Source: CAWGHZ01 sp963822575 (GTDB lineage: Bacteria; Pseudomonadota; Alphaproteobacteria; MPNO01; DASWLB01). Taken from it: DNA of 64,000 bases. Position numbers and translations under genes: made by a program. A model generated the notes under the pieces. That model was not told the origin of the DNA and did not search any database. It was given only the letters and a program-made list of their open reading frames with translations. Location of the stretch: assembly GCA_963822575.1 (NCBI GenBank), contig CAWGHZ010000005.1, positions 62,001 through 126,000 of the forward strand. The letters run 5' to 3'. Shown here one piece after another: positions 8,777-18,100 of this stretch; positions within the stretch are counted from its first letter, which is position 1; every line of letters begins with the position of its first letter.

Positions 8777-9440
8777 AGAGCCGCGCGATCAACGTCGGCG
8801 GCACGCCCGAGAAATAGAGCCCGAGGCAAGCGAGGTTGCGCAGCGGCCGGCGCACATAGCCGCCACGCCGGTACCGCGTGGCCGAGGTGACTGCGGGGGT
8901 TTCCAGCGCGATCAGCCGGCCGCGGCCGATCCGCCGCACCAGGTCCACGTCCTCCATCAAGGGCAGCGGACGGTAGCCGCCGACCCGCTCGTAGAAGCTG
9001 CGGGCGATCACCAGCCCCTGGTCGCCGTAGGGCAGGCCGAGCCGCCGGCAGCGCCAGGCGACCGCACGTTCCAGCCGGCGCGCCGGGTCCGACGCGTCGT
9101 CCAGCGCGAAGCGGAAATAGCCTGCGCGCGCCGCGTTCGCCGGGTCGGCCATGAAGGCGCCGACCTCCTTGCCCCAGCCCATGCCGGGCGCCGTGTCGGC
9201 GTGCAGGAACATGAGCCAGTCGGCCATCGCCGCGCGCGCCCCGGCGGCAAGCTGCGCCCCCCGACCGCGCGGCGCCGCGACCACGGTCGCGCCGTGCTGG
9301 CAGGCGATCTCGGCCGTCGCGTCGCACGAGCCACCGTCGGCGACGATCACCTCGACGAAGGGCGCGACCACCGCCTCCAGCGCGCGCGGCAGGCTGCGGG
9401 CGGCGTCGAGCGTGGGGATGACGACCGAAAGCCGGATCAT
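8769..9440 (-). CDS. TIGR04283-type family 2 glycosyltransferase
   Basis: A 223-residue GT2 (GT-A fold) glycosyltransferase of the TIGR04283 group, which is usually found next to TIGR04282 proteins as it is here. The protein begins RLSVVIPTLDAA, with EVIVADGGSCDAT (nucleotide-sugar binding), the DXD-like LHADTAP near residue 85, and GDQGLVI and PLMEDVDLVRRI as the acceptor and catalytic region. The ATG at 9440 starts five residues before the first strand; an in-frame ATG at 9455 is possible. A hydrophobic C-terminal segment (about 200-215) may associate with the membrane. Substrate unknown. Confidence 0.83.
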   Translation of the reverse strand: MIRLSVVIPTLDAARSLPRALEAVVAPFVEVIVADGGSCDATAEIACQHGATVVAAPRGRGAQLAAGARAAMADWLMFLHADTAPGMGWGKEVGAFMADPANAARAGYFRFALDDASDPARRLERAVAWRCRRLGLPYGDQGLVIARSFYERVGGYRPLPLMEDVDLVRRIGRGRLIALETPAVTSATRYRRGGYVRRPLRNLACLGLYFSGVPPTLIARLYG

Positions 9441-9475
9441 GACGCAGCGTAGCATGGGCGTGAGCGTCGAAAAAT

Positions 9476-9490
9476 GTTCTTGTTTTGTTC
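9476..9490 (+). promoter_or_regulatory. LexA (SOS) box, GTTC-N7-GTTC
   Basis: The direct repeat GTTC at 9476-9479 and GTTC at 9487-9490 with a seven-base spacer is an exact match to the alphaproteobacterial LexA operator. It lies 25 bases before the start of the radical SAM gene in an AT-rich island within GC-rich sequence. A TATGAT hexamer (9493-9498) just downstream could be a -10 element. This implies DNA-damage control of that gene; it also lies upstream of the divergent glycosyltransferase genes. Confidence 0.75.
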
Positions 9491-9514
9491 TATATGATGT
9501 GCCATTCTTGTTTC

Positions 9515-10609
9515 ATGGACTCTGACCTCGACCTTCGCCCGCGCAAGGGCCGCGGCGCCGCTTCGAACCCCACCGGGCGCTACGAGCGCGAGCAGCGCCA
9601 CGCGGTAGACGACGGCTGGGGCACCGCCTGGGCGGCGGAGGAGGCGGAGTTCCCGGCCGCGCTGCGGACCACCCTGACCAGGGACACGTCGCGCACCATC
9701 ATCACGCGCAATGCCTCGCCCGACGTCCCGTTCGACCGCTCGATCAACCCCTATCGTGGCTGCGAGCACGGCTGCGTCTACTGCTTCGCGCGCCCGACCC
9801 ACGCCTTTCTCGGCCTGTCGCCCGGCCTCGATTTCGAGAGCAGGCTTTTCTACAAGCCCGACGCGGCGAAGCTGCTGGCGGCGGAACTCAGCAACCCGCG
9901 CTACGAGCCGCGCGTCATGGCGCTCGGCACCAACACCGACCCCTACCAGCCGGTGGAGCGCCGCCTCGGCATCACCCGCCAGGTGCTCGAGGTGCTGGCG
10001 GCGCACCGCCACCCGGTCGGCATCGTCACCAAATCGTCGTTGGTGCTGCGCGACCTCGACATATTGGCGCCGATGGCGAAGGAAGGCCTCGCCCAGGTCT
10101 GCGTCTCGGTCACCACGCTCGATCCCTCGCTCGCCCGCAAGCTGGAGCCGCGCGCGCCGACGCCATCCCGGCGCATCGAGACCATCCGCGCCCTTGCCGC
10201 CGCCGGCGTGCCGGTGGGGGTGATGGCCGCCCCGGTGATTCCGGTGCTGACCGATCCGGAGCTCGAATCGATCCTCGACGCGGCGGCCGAGGCCGGGGCG
10301 TGCCTCGCCGGCTATGTGCTGCTGCGCCTGCCCTACGAGATCAAGGATCTGTTCCGCGAATGGCTCGCCGTGCATGCGCCGATGAAGGCGCGCCACGTGA
10401 TGTCGCTGGTCCACGACGCGCGCGGCGGGCGCGACAACGACCCGCGCTTCGGTTCGCGCATGCGCGGTGAGGGCGCCTATGCCGAGTTGATCGGCCGCCG
10501 CTTCCGCCTCGCCGCCCAGCGCCTCGGGCTGGAGCGCGAGCGCTACCGGCTCGACATCTCCAAGTTCCGCCCGCCGCCCCGCCCGGGCGACCAGCTCGCG
10601 CTGTTTTAG
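9515..10609 (+). CDS. PA0069-family radical SAM protein (SplB-like)
   Basis: A 364-residue radical S-adenosylmethionine protein of the PA0069 / COG1533 (spore photoproduct lyase-like) group. The 4Fe-4S motif is CEHGCVYC within NPYRGCEHGCVYCFARPTH at about residue 85, followed by LGTNTDPYQPVE, IVTKSSLVLRD and VSVTTLD, which form the partial TIM barrel. The start at 9515 (MDSDLDL) was chosen because an in-frame codon at 9485 falls inside the LexA box. The natural reaction of this family is not established; an SOS operator in front suggests a DNA-repair or damage-related role (inference). Confidence 0.88.
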   Translation: MDSDLDLRPRKGRGAASNPTGRYEREQRHAVDDGWGTAWAAEEAEFPAALRTTLTRDTSRTIITRNASPDVPFDRSINPYRGCEHGCVYCFARPTHAFLGLSPGLDFESRLFYKPDAAKLLAAELSNPRYEPRVMALGTNTDPYQPVERRLGITRQVLEVLAAHRHPVGIVTKSSLVLRDLDILAPMAKEGLAQVCVSVTTLDPSLARKLEPRAPTPSRRIETIRALAAAGVPVGVMAAPVIPVLTDPELESILDAAAEAGACLAGYVLLRLPYEIKDLFREWLAVHAPMKARHVMSLVHDARGGRDNDPRFGSRMRGEGAYAELIGRRFRLAAQRLGLERERYRLDISKFRPPPRPGDQLALF

Positions 10610-10633
10610 GTCTGGGACGGTGATTCCCTTCCT

Positions 10634-10714
10634 GTCAATGCCAGCGAAGCGAAGCAATCCAGAGCCGCGTCTGTGGCCCCTGGATTGGTTCGTCGCTGCG
10701 CTCCTCGCAATGAC
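10634..10714. repeat. Interspersed palindromic repeat (REP/ERIC-like)
   Basis: The left arm, from GTCAATGCCAGCGAAG, pairs with the right arm that ends TCCTCGCAATGAC; both carry the ATTG / GCTTCG core and CTGGATT-type inner segments. The arms flank a short centre, giving an imperfect 81-base inverted repeat. Sequences of this type (GCAATGAC ends with a GAAGCGA-like core) are common dispersed repeats in alphaproteobacteria (recollection). It sits in the gap between the radical SAM gene and rnhB and is not coding. Confidence 0.6.
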
Positions 10715-10784
10715 GGACCTTCTGATCAGGAGGGCGGCGCGTCTTCGACTCCGCGATTCGGCGAGGCTCCGCTATGGTCGGCAC

Positions 10785-11393
10785 ATGCCGAACTTCGCGA
10801 TCGAGACCGAGTGCGGCGGCGTCGTCTGCGGAATCGACGAGGCCGGACGTGGGCCGCTGGCGGGCCCGGTGGTCGCGGCCGCGGTGATCGTCGATCCGAA
10901 GCGGCTGAAGCGGCGCGTCGTCCGCGCCATCGACAATTCGAAGCGGCTCGACCGCGCGGTGCGCGAGGCGCTCTATGCCGAGATCCGCGCCGGCGCGCGG
11001 GTCGGGGTGGCGGCGGCCAGCGCGGCAGAGATCGACCGCATCAACATCTTGCAGGCGACGCTGGTGGCCATGCGCCGGGCGGTCGCGGCGCTCGGCGTCA
11101 TGCCCGACATGGCGCTGGTCGACGGCAACGTCGCGCCCCGGCTTCCCTGCGCCTGCCGCACGGTGATCGGCGGCGACGGGCTGTCGCTTTCGATCGCCGC
11201 GGCCTCGATTATCGCCAAGGTGACGCGCGACGCGCTGATGGTCCGGCTGGCGGCGCGCTATCCCGGCTTCGGGTGGGAGACCAATGCCGGCTACGCCACC
11301 GACGCACATTGCACCGCGCTTGCCCGACTCGGCCCCAGCCCGCACCACCGGAAAACCTTCCGTCCCGTCGTCAACATGTTGAGTCCCCTGTGA
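10785..11393 (+). CDS. rnhB: Ribonuclease HII
   Basis: A 202-residue ribonuclease HII, which cuts the RNA strand of RNA-DNA hybrids and single ribonucleotides in DNA. The signature GIDEAGRGPLAGPVVAAAV starts at about residue 15 and holds the first catalytic Asp and Glu; MALVDGN near 108 supplies another Asp, and the AAASIIAKVTRDALM helix near 142 the fourth. ATG 10785 was chosen because it gives the usual short N-terminal extension; upstream in-frame codons run through the palindromic repeat. It is followed at 95 bases by ccrM, an order seen in other alphaproteobacteria (recollection). Confidence 0.93.
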   Translation: MPNFAIETECGGVVCGIDEAGRGPLAGPVVAAAVIVDPKRLKRRVVRAIDNSKRLDRAVREALYAEIRAGARVGVAAASAAEIDRINILQATLVAMRRAVAALGVMPDMALVDGNVAPRLPCACRTVIGGDGLSLSIAAASIIAKVTRDALMVRLAARYPGFGWETNAGYATDAHCTALARLGPSPHHRKTFRPVVNMLSPL

Positions 11394-11419
11394 ATAACCT
11401 TCGCACATATTGTGGAAAA
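11389..11419 (-). promoter_or_regulatory. Two candidate DnaA boxes upstream of ccrM
   Basis: On the minus strand, 11389-11397 reads TTATTCACA, an exact match to the relaxed DnaA consensus TTATNCACA. 11411-11419 reads TTTTCCACA, one mismatch from TTATCCACA. The boxes are 13 bases apart in the only AT-rich stretch between rnhB and ccrM, and the first overlaps the rnhB stop codon. DnaA control of the methyltransferase gene would be a cell-cycle input, but binding is only inferred. Confidence 0.45.
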
Positions 11420-11451
11420 CGTCCTATAAGTTGCTGATTTCAAAAGATTTG

Positions 11452-11480
11452 TTGACACCCGGCCCGGCGCGACTCATGCT
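11452..11480 (+). promoter_or_regulatory. ccrM promoter with an embedded GANTC site
   Basis: A perfect -35 TTGACA (11452-11457), a 17-base spacer and a weak -10 CATGCT (11475-11480) place the start of transcription at about 11487, the A of the ccrM ATG, so the mRNA may be nearly leaderless. A GACTC (GANTC) site at 11471-11475 lies at the spacer/-10 junction and a second, GAGTC, is at 11381-11385, so methylation by the gene's own product could affect the promoter. Confidence 0.55.
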
Positions 11481-11486
11481 TCGGCC

Positions 11487-12617
11487 ATGCGCGACGGGGG
11501 GGAAATACCGCGCAACCGCATCCTGGTCGGCGATTGCGTCGAGTTGATGCGTGCGCTGCCGGAAGGCTCGGTGGACATGGTGTTCGCCGACCCGCCCTAT
11601 AATCTTCAGCTTGCACGCGCGCTGCACCGGCCGAACAACAGCCGCGTCGACGGCGTCGAGGAGGACTGGGACAAGTTCGGCGACTTCGCCGCCTACGACC
11701 GCTTCACCCACAACTGGCTGGCCGCCGCGCACCGCGTCTTGAAGGACGACGGCACGCTGTGGGTCATCGGCAGCTACCACAACATTTTCCGCGTCGGCGC
11801 GGCGCTGCAGAATCTGGGCTTCTGGGTGCTGAACGACGTGATCTGGCGCAAGACCAATCCGATGCCCAACTTCCGCGGCCGGCGCTTCACCAACGCGCAC
11901 GAGACGCTGATCTGGTGCGCCAAGGGGCCGCAGGCGCGTTACACCTTCAACTACGACGCGATGAAGGCGCTGAACGACGACCTGCAGATGCGGTCGGACT
12001 GGCTGATCCCGCTCTGCACCGGCGCCGAGCGCGTCAAGCGCGGCGGCAAGAAGGCGCACCCGACGCAGAAGCCGGAGGCGCTCGTCTACCGCGCCATCCT
12101 GGCCGCGACCCGGCCGGGCGGGCTGGTACTCGACCCGTTCTTCGGCTCGGGCACGACCGGCGCGGTGGCGCGCAAGCTCGGGCGCGACTGGCTCGGCATC
12201 GAGCGCGAGGCCGGCTATGTCGAGATCGCCAACGACCGCATCCGCCGCGCCACTCCGTCCGACGCTGCCGTCCTCGCCACGCCCGCGAAGCGCGAGGAGC
12301 CGCGCATCCCGTTCGGTGCCGTCGTCGAGCGCGGGCTGCTCGCGCCGGGCGAGACGCTGTTCGACGTCAACCGCCGCTTCACCGCGCGGGTGCAGGCCGA
12401 CGGCTCGCTCATGAGCGGCGCGGTACGCGGCTCGATCCACCGCGTCGGCGCCGAGGTGCAGCGCGCGCCGGCCTGCAACGGCTGGACGTTCTGGCATTTC
12501 GACGTGGAGGGGAAGGCGGTGCCGATCGATGTGCTGCGCCAGCGCCTGCGCGCCGAGCTCGCCCCCGCCGCCGCCGCGCCGGCGGACCCGCCCGGCGGGC
12601 TGACCGCCGCGCCGTAG
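11487..12617 (+). CDS. ccrM: Cell-cycle DNA adenine methyltransferase CcrM (GANTC)
   Basis: A beta-class N6-adenine DNA methyltransferase of 376 residues. The catalytic motif DPPYNLQL is near residue 32 and the SAM-binding DPFFGSGTTGAVARKLGR near 212, the circular order expected for the group. WRKTNPMPNFRGRRF lies between, with the KAHPTQKPEALVYRAI helix, and the C-terminal domain from about 275 (PFGAVVERGLLAPGETLFD) matches the CcrM DNA-recognition domain. It methylates GANTC in alphaproteobacteria, where it is timed to the end of replication. Only a partial ribosome site is visible, consistent with a leaderless start. The stop codon abuts that of the convergent mutY (TAGCTA). Confidence 0.93.
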   Translation: MRDGGEIPRNRILVGDCVELMRALPEGSVDMVFADPPYNLQLARALHRPNNSRVDGVEEDWDKFGDFAAYDRFTHNWLAAAHRVLKDDGTLWVIGSYHNIFRVGAALQNLGFWVLNDVIWRKTNPMPNFRGRRFTNAHETLIWCAKGPQARYTFNYDAMKALNDDLQMRSDWLIPLCTGAERVKRGGKKAHPTQKPEALVYRAILAATRPGGLVLDPFFGSGTTGAVARKLGRDWLGIEREAGYVEIANDRIRRATPSDAAVLATPAKREEPRIPFGAVVERGLLAPGETLFDVNRRFTARVQADGSLMSGAVRGSIHRVGAEVQRAPACNGWTFWHFDVEGKAVPIDVLRQRLRAELAPAAAAPADPPGGLTAAP

Positions 12618-13707
12618 CTATCGTTTCGCGTGCGCCAGCGCGTGGCGCACCACCTTCTTCATCAATGTGGGCAAGGCGTATTCGTGCAGCCGGTCGGGCG
12701 CGCACCACACGCCCGCTTCCGGCGCGCCGTCCGCCACGCGCGCGGCCATCACCGCGAGCTCCAGCCGGAAATGGGTGAAACCATGCTCGACCGTGCCCGG
12801 CAAGGCGGTCCAGCGCGCGGCGAGCGGCGCGGCCGCGCGCGCGGCGCGCGGGGACCAGGCCGCCTCGCGCCACGCGGTCGAAGGCACCTCCATCATGCCG
12901 CCGAGAAGGCCGCTCTCGGCGCGCCGGCGCAGCAGCACGCTGCCGTCCGCCGCGCACCGCCCAGAACGCGACGCCGCGGCGCAGCGGCCGCTCGGGCTTC
13001 GGCGACCGGCGCGGCAGCGTCTCCGCATTGCCCACGGCGGCGGCGGCGCAGGCCTCGCGCCACGGGCAGATCAAACAGTTCGGCGCGCGCGGCGTGCAAA
13101 TTGTCTGGCCCAGCTCCATCAGCGCCTGGGCGTAGTCGCCGGCGCGCGACGCGGGCGCGATCCGGGCGGCGAGCGCGCGCAGCGCCTTCTTCGCCTCGGG
13201 CAGCGGCGTCGCGATCCCGCCGAGCCGCGCCATCACCCGCTCGACGTTGCCGTCCACCACAACGGCCGGCCGGTCGAACGCGATGGCGCGGATCGCCGCC
13301 ACCGTGTACGGCCCGATTCCGGGCAGCGCGGCAAGGGACGCCTCGTCCTCCGGGAACCAGCCGCCATGGTCGCGCACCACCGCCTGGGCGCAGCGGTGCA
13401 GATTGCGCGCACGGGCGTAGTAGCCGAGCCCCTGCCAGGCATGCAGCACGTCGTCGAGCGGCGCCGCGGCGAGTGCCTCGACCGTGGGCCAGCGCGCGAG
13501 GAAGCGCTGGAAATAGGGCACGACCGCCGCGATGGTGGTCTGCTGCAGCATGATCTCGGAGAGCCACACGCGATACGAATCGGCCGTCTCGCCCGGCCGC
13601 GTGCGCCACGGCAGGTCGCGCCGGCTGCGGTCGAACCAGTCGAGCAGAAGCATGGCCAGCGCCGGCCCTGTGTCTTCGATCGGTAATGAAATGCCCTGCG
13701 TCGCCAT
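12618..13707 (-). pseudogene. mutY: A/G-specific adenine glycosylase MutY, single +1 frameshift
   Basis: MutY removes adenine mispaired with 8-oxoguanine. The N-terminal 255 or so residues are intact: LSEIMLQQTT, the helix-hairpin-helix LPGIGPYTVAAI with the catalytic Asp region VVDGNVERV, and the iron-sulfur ligands CTPRAPNCLICPWREAC. After RRGVAFWAVR the frame breaks near 12948-12958. The next frame continues at once with ADGSVLLRRRAESGLLGGMMEVP and the NUDIX-like 8-oxoG recognition domain to the stop at 12618. The full span is one base longer than a multiple of three and reconstructs a normal 362-residue protein, so one extra G is the simplest explanation, either a sequencing error or a recent mutation. 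Divergent from dciA. Confidence 0.85.
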
Positions 13708-13747
13708 GCGTGTTGTGCCCGGACCGGCGCGACTTTACCATGCGCGC

Positions 13748-14281
13748 ATGGCCGAGAAACCGCGCGACGACCAACGGCGGCACGGGCGCGGGCCGCGGGC
13801 GATCGCCGCGACCCTGCCGCGCATCGCGGGCCCGGCGCTGCGCCGGCGCGGCTTCGCGGGCGGCGAGGCCTCGGTGCGCGTCGTCACCGACTGGGCCGAG
13901 ATCGTCGGCGCCGCCCTCGCCCGCGATTCGCGGCCCGAACGGCTCACCTTCCCGCGCGGCGCCGAATCGGGCGGCACGCTGCGCGTGCGCGCCGCGGGCC
14001 CGCTGGCCCTGGAGCTGCAGCATCTCGAGCCGCTGGTGATCGAGCGCATCAACCGCTATTTCGGCTATCGCGCAGTGGCGAAGCTCGCCTTCGTCCAGGC
14101 GCCCGCGATGCCGGCGCCGCCGCGGGCCGCGCCCGCACCCGCGCCCGAGCCGACCGGCGAAGAGGCGCGGCGCCTCGCCGCGTCGCTCGCCGGCATCGAG
14201 GACGAGGCGCTGCACACGGCACTTTCGCGCCTCGGCCGCACGGTGCTCGCCCGCACCCGCGCGCCTGTGGACAAGGGCTGA
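13748..14281 (+). CDS. dciA: DUF721 / DciA-family protein (probable replicative helicase loader)
   Basis: A 177-residue DUF721 protein. DciA, the founder, loads the replicative helicase DnaB in the many bacteria lacking DnaC or DnaI. The core domain is at about residues 30-115: VRVVTDWAEIVGAALARDSRPERL, then SGGTLRVRAAGPLALELQHLEPLVIERINRYFG. The C-terminal part is Ala/Pro-rich and probably disordered. ATG 13748 was chosen as the only start that leaves the mutY promoter region free. mutY is divergent, and a DsbA-like gene and smc follow on the same strand, an order conserved in many alphaproteobacteria (recollection). Confidence 0.82.
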   Translation: MAEKPRDDQRRHGRGPRAIAATLPRIAGPALRRRGFAGGEASVRVVTDWAEIVGAALARDSRPERLTFPRGAESGGTLRVRAAGPLALELQHLEPLVIERINRYFGYRAVAKLAFVQAPAMPAPPRAAPAPAPEPTGEEARRLAASLAGIEDEALHTALSRLGRTVLARTRAPVDKG

Positions 14282-14359
14282 CTCTCTGCTTCCGGGGCGG
14301 CTTTCGATTCTGGACGGGCGCGTTCTCGTTCGCTATATCTTGTGGTCAAGGAGGATGGG

Positions 14360-15097
14360 ATGGCTAATACCCTGCCATATATTGTGGGAGCGATGATCGC
14401 TGCAGGCGCAGCGATCGCGATTTACGATGCGGTCGACACCGGCCCTGGCCCGGTGCCGCGCCCGGGGACGGTCGCCGAGCAGCCGACGACGCCGGCCACG
14501 GCTGGCGCGACGCAAACGGCGGAGGTGACCGCCCCGCCCCCCGAGACGCATTTCGACAACGTCCACGTCACCGCCGATGACCACGTGATGGGCAAGGCCG
14601 ACGCGCCTGTCACCGTGATCGAATATGCCTCGATGACCTGCCCGCACTGCGCGCGCATGTCGAACACGGTGCTGCCTCAGTTCGAGAAGGAATTCGTCGA
14701 CACCGGGAAGGCGCGCTACATCTATCGAGACTTCCCGCTCGACCAGATCGCGGTGCGCGCCTCGGTGCTGGCGCGCTGCAACGGCAAGGATCGCTACTTC
14801 CCCTTCGTCAGAGCGCTGTTCGCCGACCAGGAGAACTGGATCCGCTCGTCCGACCCGGTGAAGGCGCTGGAGCAGGTCGGCCGGCTCGGCGGCGTCTCGC
14901 CGGAGAAGTACGAATCCTGCCTGAAGGACCAGCCGCTGGTCGACAAGGTGCTGCAAAGCCGCCTCGACGCGCAGAAGGAATTCCACATCGATTCGACGCC
15001 GACCTTCCTCGTCAACGGCGACAAGTATTCGGGCGAGATGTCCTATGCCCAGTTCCGGGCGATCGTCCTCGCCCACTTGCCCAAGAACAAGGGCTAG
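14360..15097 (+). CDS. DsbA-family thiol:disulfide interchange protein
   Basis: A 245-residue periplasmic thioredoxin-fold protein. It has an N-terminal hydrophobic anchor or signal (about residues 5-22), a Pro/Thr-rich linker (30-65), then a DsbA/Com1-like domain with the CPHC active site in YASMTCPHCARM near residue 97 and the cis-Pro loop DSTPTFLVNG near 216. It would introduce or exchange disulfide bonds in exported proteins. The ATG has AAGGAGG six bases upstream, which decides the start over an in-frame codon 18 bases earlier. It ends 17 bases before smc. Confidence 0.9.
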   Translation: MANTLPYIVGAMIAAGAAIAIYDAVDTGPGPVPRPGTVAEQPTTPATAGATQTAEVTAPPPETHFDNVHVTADDHVMGKADAPVTVIEYASMTCPHCARMSNTVLPQFEKEFVDTGKARYIYRDFPLDQIAVRASVLARCNGKDRYFPFVRALFADQENWIRSSDPVKALEQVGRLGGVSPEKYESCLKDQPLVDKVLQSRLDAQKEFHIDSTPTFLVNGDKYSGEMSYAQFRAIVLAHLPKNKG

Positions 15098-15114
15098 AGG
15101 GGAAACCAGGCCGC

Positions 15115-18100
15115 ATGGTCCAGTTCACGTCGCTCCGGCTCTCCGGGTTCAAATCCTTCGTCGAGCCGACCGAGCTCGCGATCGAGCCGGGGCTCACGGG
15201 CGTCGTCGGGCCGAACGGCTGCGGCAAGTCGAACCTGGTCGAGGCGCTGCGCTGGGTGATGGGCGAAAGCTCGGCCAAGCAGATGCGCGGCGGCGAGATG
15301 GACGACGTGATCTTCGGCGGCACGTCCGACCGGCCGGCGCGCAACCTGGCCGAGGTGGTCGTCGCGCTCGATAATGCCGACCGCACGGCGCCCGCCATGT
15401 TCAACGACGCCGACGACCTCGAGGTGGTGCGCCGCATCGAGCGCGGGGCGGGCTCCGCCTTCCGCGTCAACGGGCGCGAGGTGCGCGCGCGCGACGTGCA
15501 ACTCCTGTTCGCCGACGCCGCGACCGGCTCGAAATCGACGGCGCTGGTGAGCCAGGGCCGCGTCGGCGCCATCGTCGCGGCGAAGCCCACCGACCGCCGC
15601 CATCTGCTGGAGGAGGCGGCGGGCATCACCGGGCTCCATTCGCGCCGGCACGAGGCGGAGCTGCGCCTCGCCGCGGCGGAGCAGAACCTCACCCGGCTCG
15701 ACGACGTGATCGGCGCGCTCGACGAGCAGCTCCGCGGCCTCAAGCGCCAGGCGCGCCAGGCGACGCGCTACCGCAACCTCTCCGACCATATCCGTCGCGC
15801 CGAGGGCATCCTGCTGCACTGGCGCTGGACCGACGCGACCGAGGCGCGCGAACGGGCCGAAGCGCGCCTCAAGGAGGCCGAAACGCTGGTCGAAAGGCTC
15901 ACCGGCGAGGCGGCGGGATTGTCGGCGCGCCAGGCCGAGCTTACGGCCCGCCTGCCCGAGCTGCGCCAGAAGGAGGCCGAGGCCGCCGCCGTGCTGCAGC
16001 GCCTGCGCCTCGCGCGCGACGCGCTCGACGCCGAGGAGGCGCGCATCGCCGAGGCGCGCGCCGCGCTCGAATCGCGCCTCGCCCAGATCGCGCAGGACAC
16101 ATCGCGCGAGCGCGGCTTCGCCGCCGACGCGCACGAGGCGATGGCCAAGCTGGACGAGGAGAGCGGCTGGCTGCGCGCCGCCCAGGACGGCGAGGAGGAC
16201 GAGCTTGCCCGCGCCGCCGACCAATTGGCCAGGGCGCGCGCGGCGGCCGAGGCGCTGGAGAACGAGGTGACCGCGCTTGCCGGCCGCGCGGCGCAGTACG
16301 AGGCGCGCGAGCAGGCGCTGATCCGCCGCCTCGCCGACCTCGAAGGACGGCGGAACCGGCTTGCCCAGCGCCTCGCCCAGCTCGCCACCGCGCGCGAAGC
16401 GGCGCTCCGCGAGGCGGGCGACGGCTCAGCGCTCGCCGAGGCGAAAGCGCGCGCCGCGTCGGCGCATGACGCCCGCGAAGCGGCGCGTACCCGGCTCGCC
16501 GGCGCCGAGGAGGGGCGTACCGCCGCCAACGCCGCCGCCAATGAGGCGCGCGAGGCGTGGCATGCGCGCCACACCGAGGCGGCCCGGCTCGGCGCCGAGG
16601 CCGACGCGCTCGCCAAGCTGCTCGGTGGCGGCGATCCCGATCTGTGGCCGCCGCTGGTCGATGCCGTCACCGTCGCCCCCGGCTACGAGATCGCGCTCGG
16701 CGCGGCGCTGGGCGACGATTTGACCGCGCCGACCGACGAGGCGGCGCCGATGCACTGGCGCTCGCTCGATCCCGCGCCCGACGCGCCCGGCCTGCCCGAG
16801 GGCGTGACGCGCCTCGCCGACCGGGTGCAGGCGCCGGCGGCGCTCGCCCGGCGCCTCGCGCAGATCGGCGTGGTCGAGGACGAGGCCACCGGCAACGTGC
16901 TGCGCGACCGCCTCGCGCAAGGCCAACGGCTGGTCAGCCGCGACGGCGCACTGTGGCGATGGGACGGGTTCACCGCCAAGGCCGGCACGCCGACGCCCGC
17001 GGCGATCCGTCTGGAACAGCGCAACCGGCTGGCCGAGCTCAAGACGGCACATGCCGCCACCCATGCCCGCGAATGCGAGGCGAAACAGGCGCTCGACGCG
17101 GCCGAGGACGCGGCACGGCGCGCCGGCGAGGAGGAGACGCAAGCGCGCGGCGCGGCGCGCGCGGCCGAGCAGGCCTTCCAGGAGGCGCGCGACAAGGAAA
17201 CGGCCCTCGCCCAGCGTGAGGCCGCCGCGACCTCGCGCCGCGCGGCGCTCGAGGAGGAGGCGGGGCGGCTCGAGGCCGAGCGCACGGAGCTTGCCGGCGA
17301 GGAGGAAACCGCGCGCGCGGACCTTGCCGCCCATCGCGAGACCGAAGGCGTCCGCGCCGAGGCCGCGCAGCGGCGCGAGGCGCTGAACGGGGCGCGTCAG
17401 GCCCTCGCCGAATGCCAGAGCGCGCATGACCGCGTGGTGCGCGAGGCGGCCGCGCGCGCCGGCCGGCTGGAGGAGATCGCCGGCCAGCACAATTCGTGGC
17501 GCCGCCGCGCCGAGGCCGCCGCCGCCCAGATTGCGCAGCTCGACCAGCGCCGCGAATCGGCCGAGGCCGAAGCGGAGGCGCTGAGCGCACGCCCGGCGGA
17601 GATCGCCCGGCAGCGCACCGAGCTGTTCGGCCGCATCGACACGGCGGAGGCCGACCGGACGCGCGAGGCCGACGCGCTCGCCGCGGCGGAGACCGCGTCG
17701 GACGAGGCGGGGCGGGCGCTGCGCGCGACCGAAACCCGGCTGGGCGAGGCGCGCGAGGAGCGGGTGCGCTGCCAGGGCGCGGTCGAGCAGGCCGAACAGA
17801 CGCGCGCCGGCCTCGCCGAGCGCATCGCCGAGAAGCTCGAATGTGCGCCCGAGGCCGCGCTCGAATCGGTCGGCGCCGATCCGGCCGACCTGCCGGCGCA
17901 GGATGCCATCGAGGTGCGACTGGAGCGGCTGGTCCGCGAGCGCGAGACGATGGGGCCGGTCAATTTGCGGGCCGAGGCCGAGGCGCGCGAGCTCGACGAA
18001 AGGATCGCGACGCTCGCCACCGAGCGCGAGGATCTGCTCGCCGCCATCGCCCGGCTGCGCCAGGGCATCGCCGGCCTGAACCGCGAGGGGCGCGAGCGGC

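Noticed and set aside
12940..12965. Programmed ribosomal frameshifting in mutY
   Set aside because: No slippery heptamer, and four unrelated genes show the same kind of one-base insertion.
15151..15175. GGGTTCAAATCC, resembling a tRNA T-arm
   Set aside because: It is in frame within smc (GFKSF) with no acceptor stem around it.
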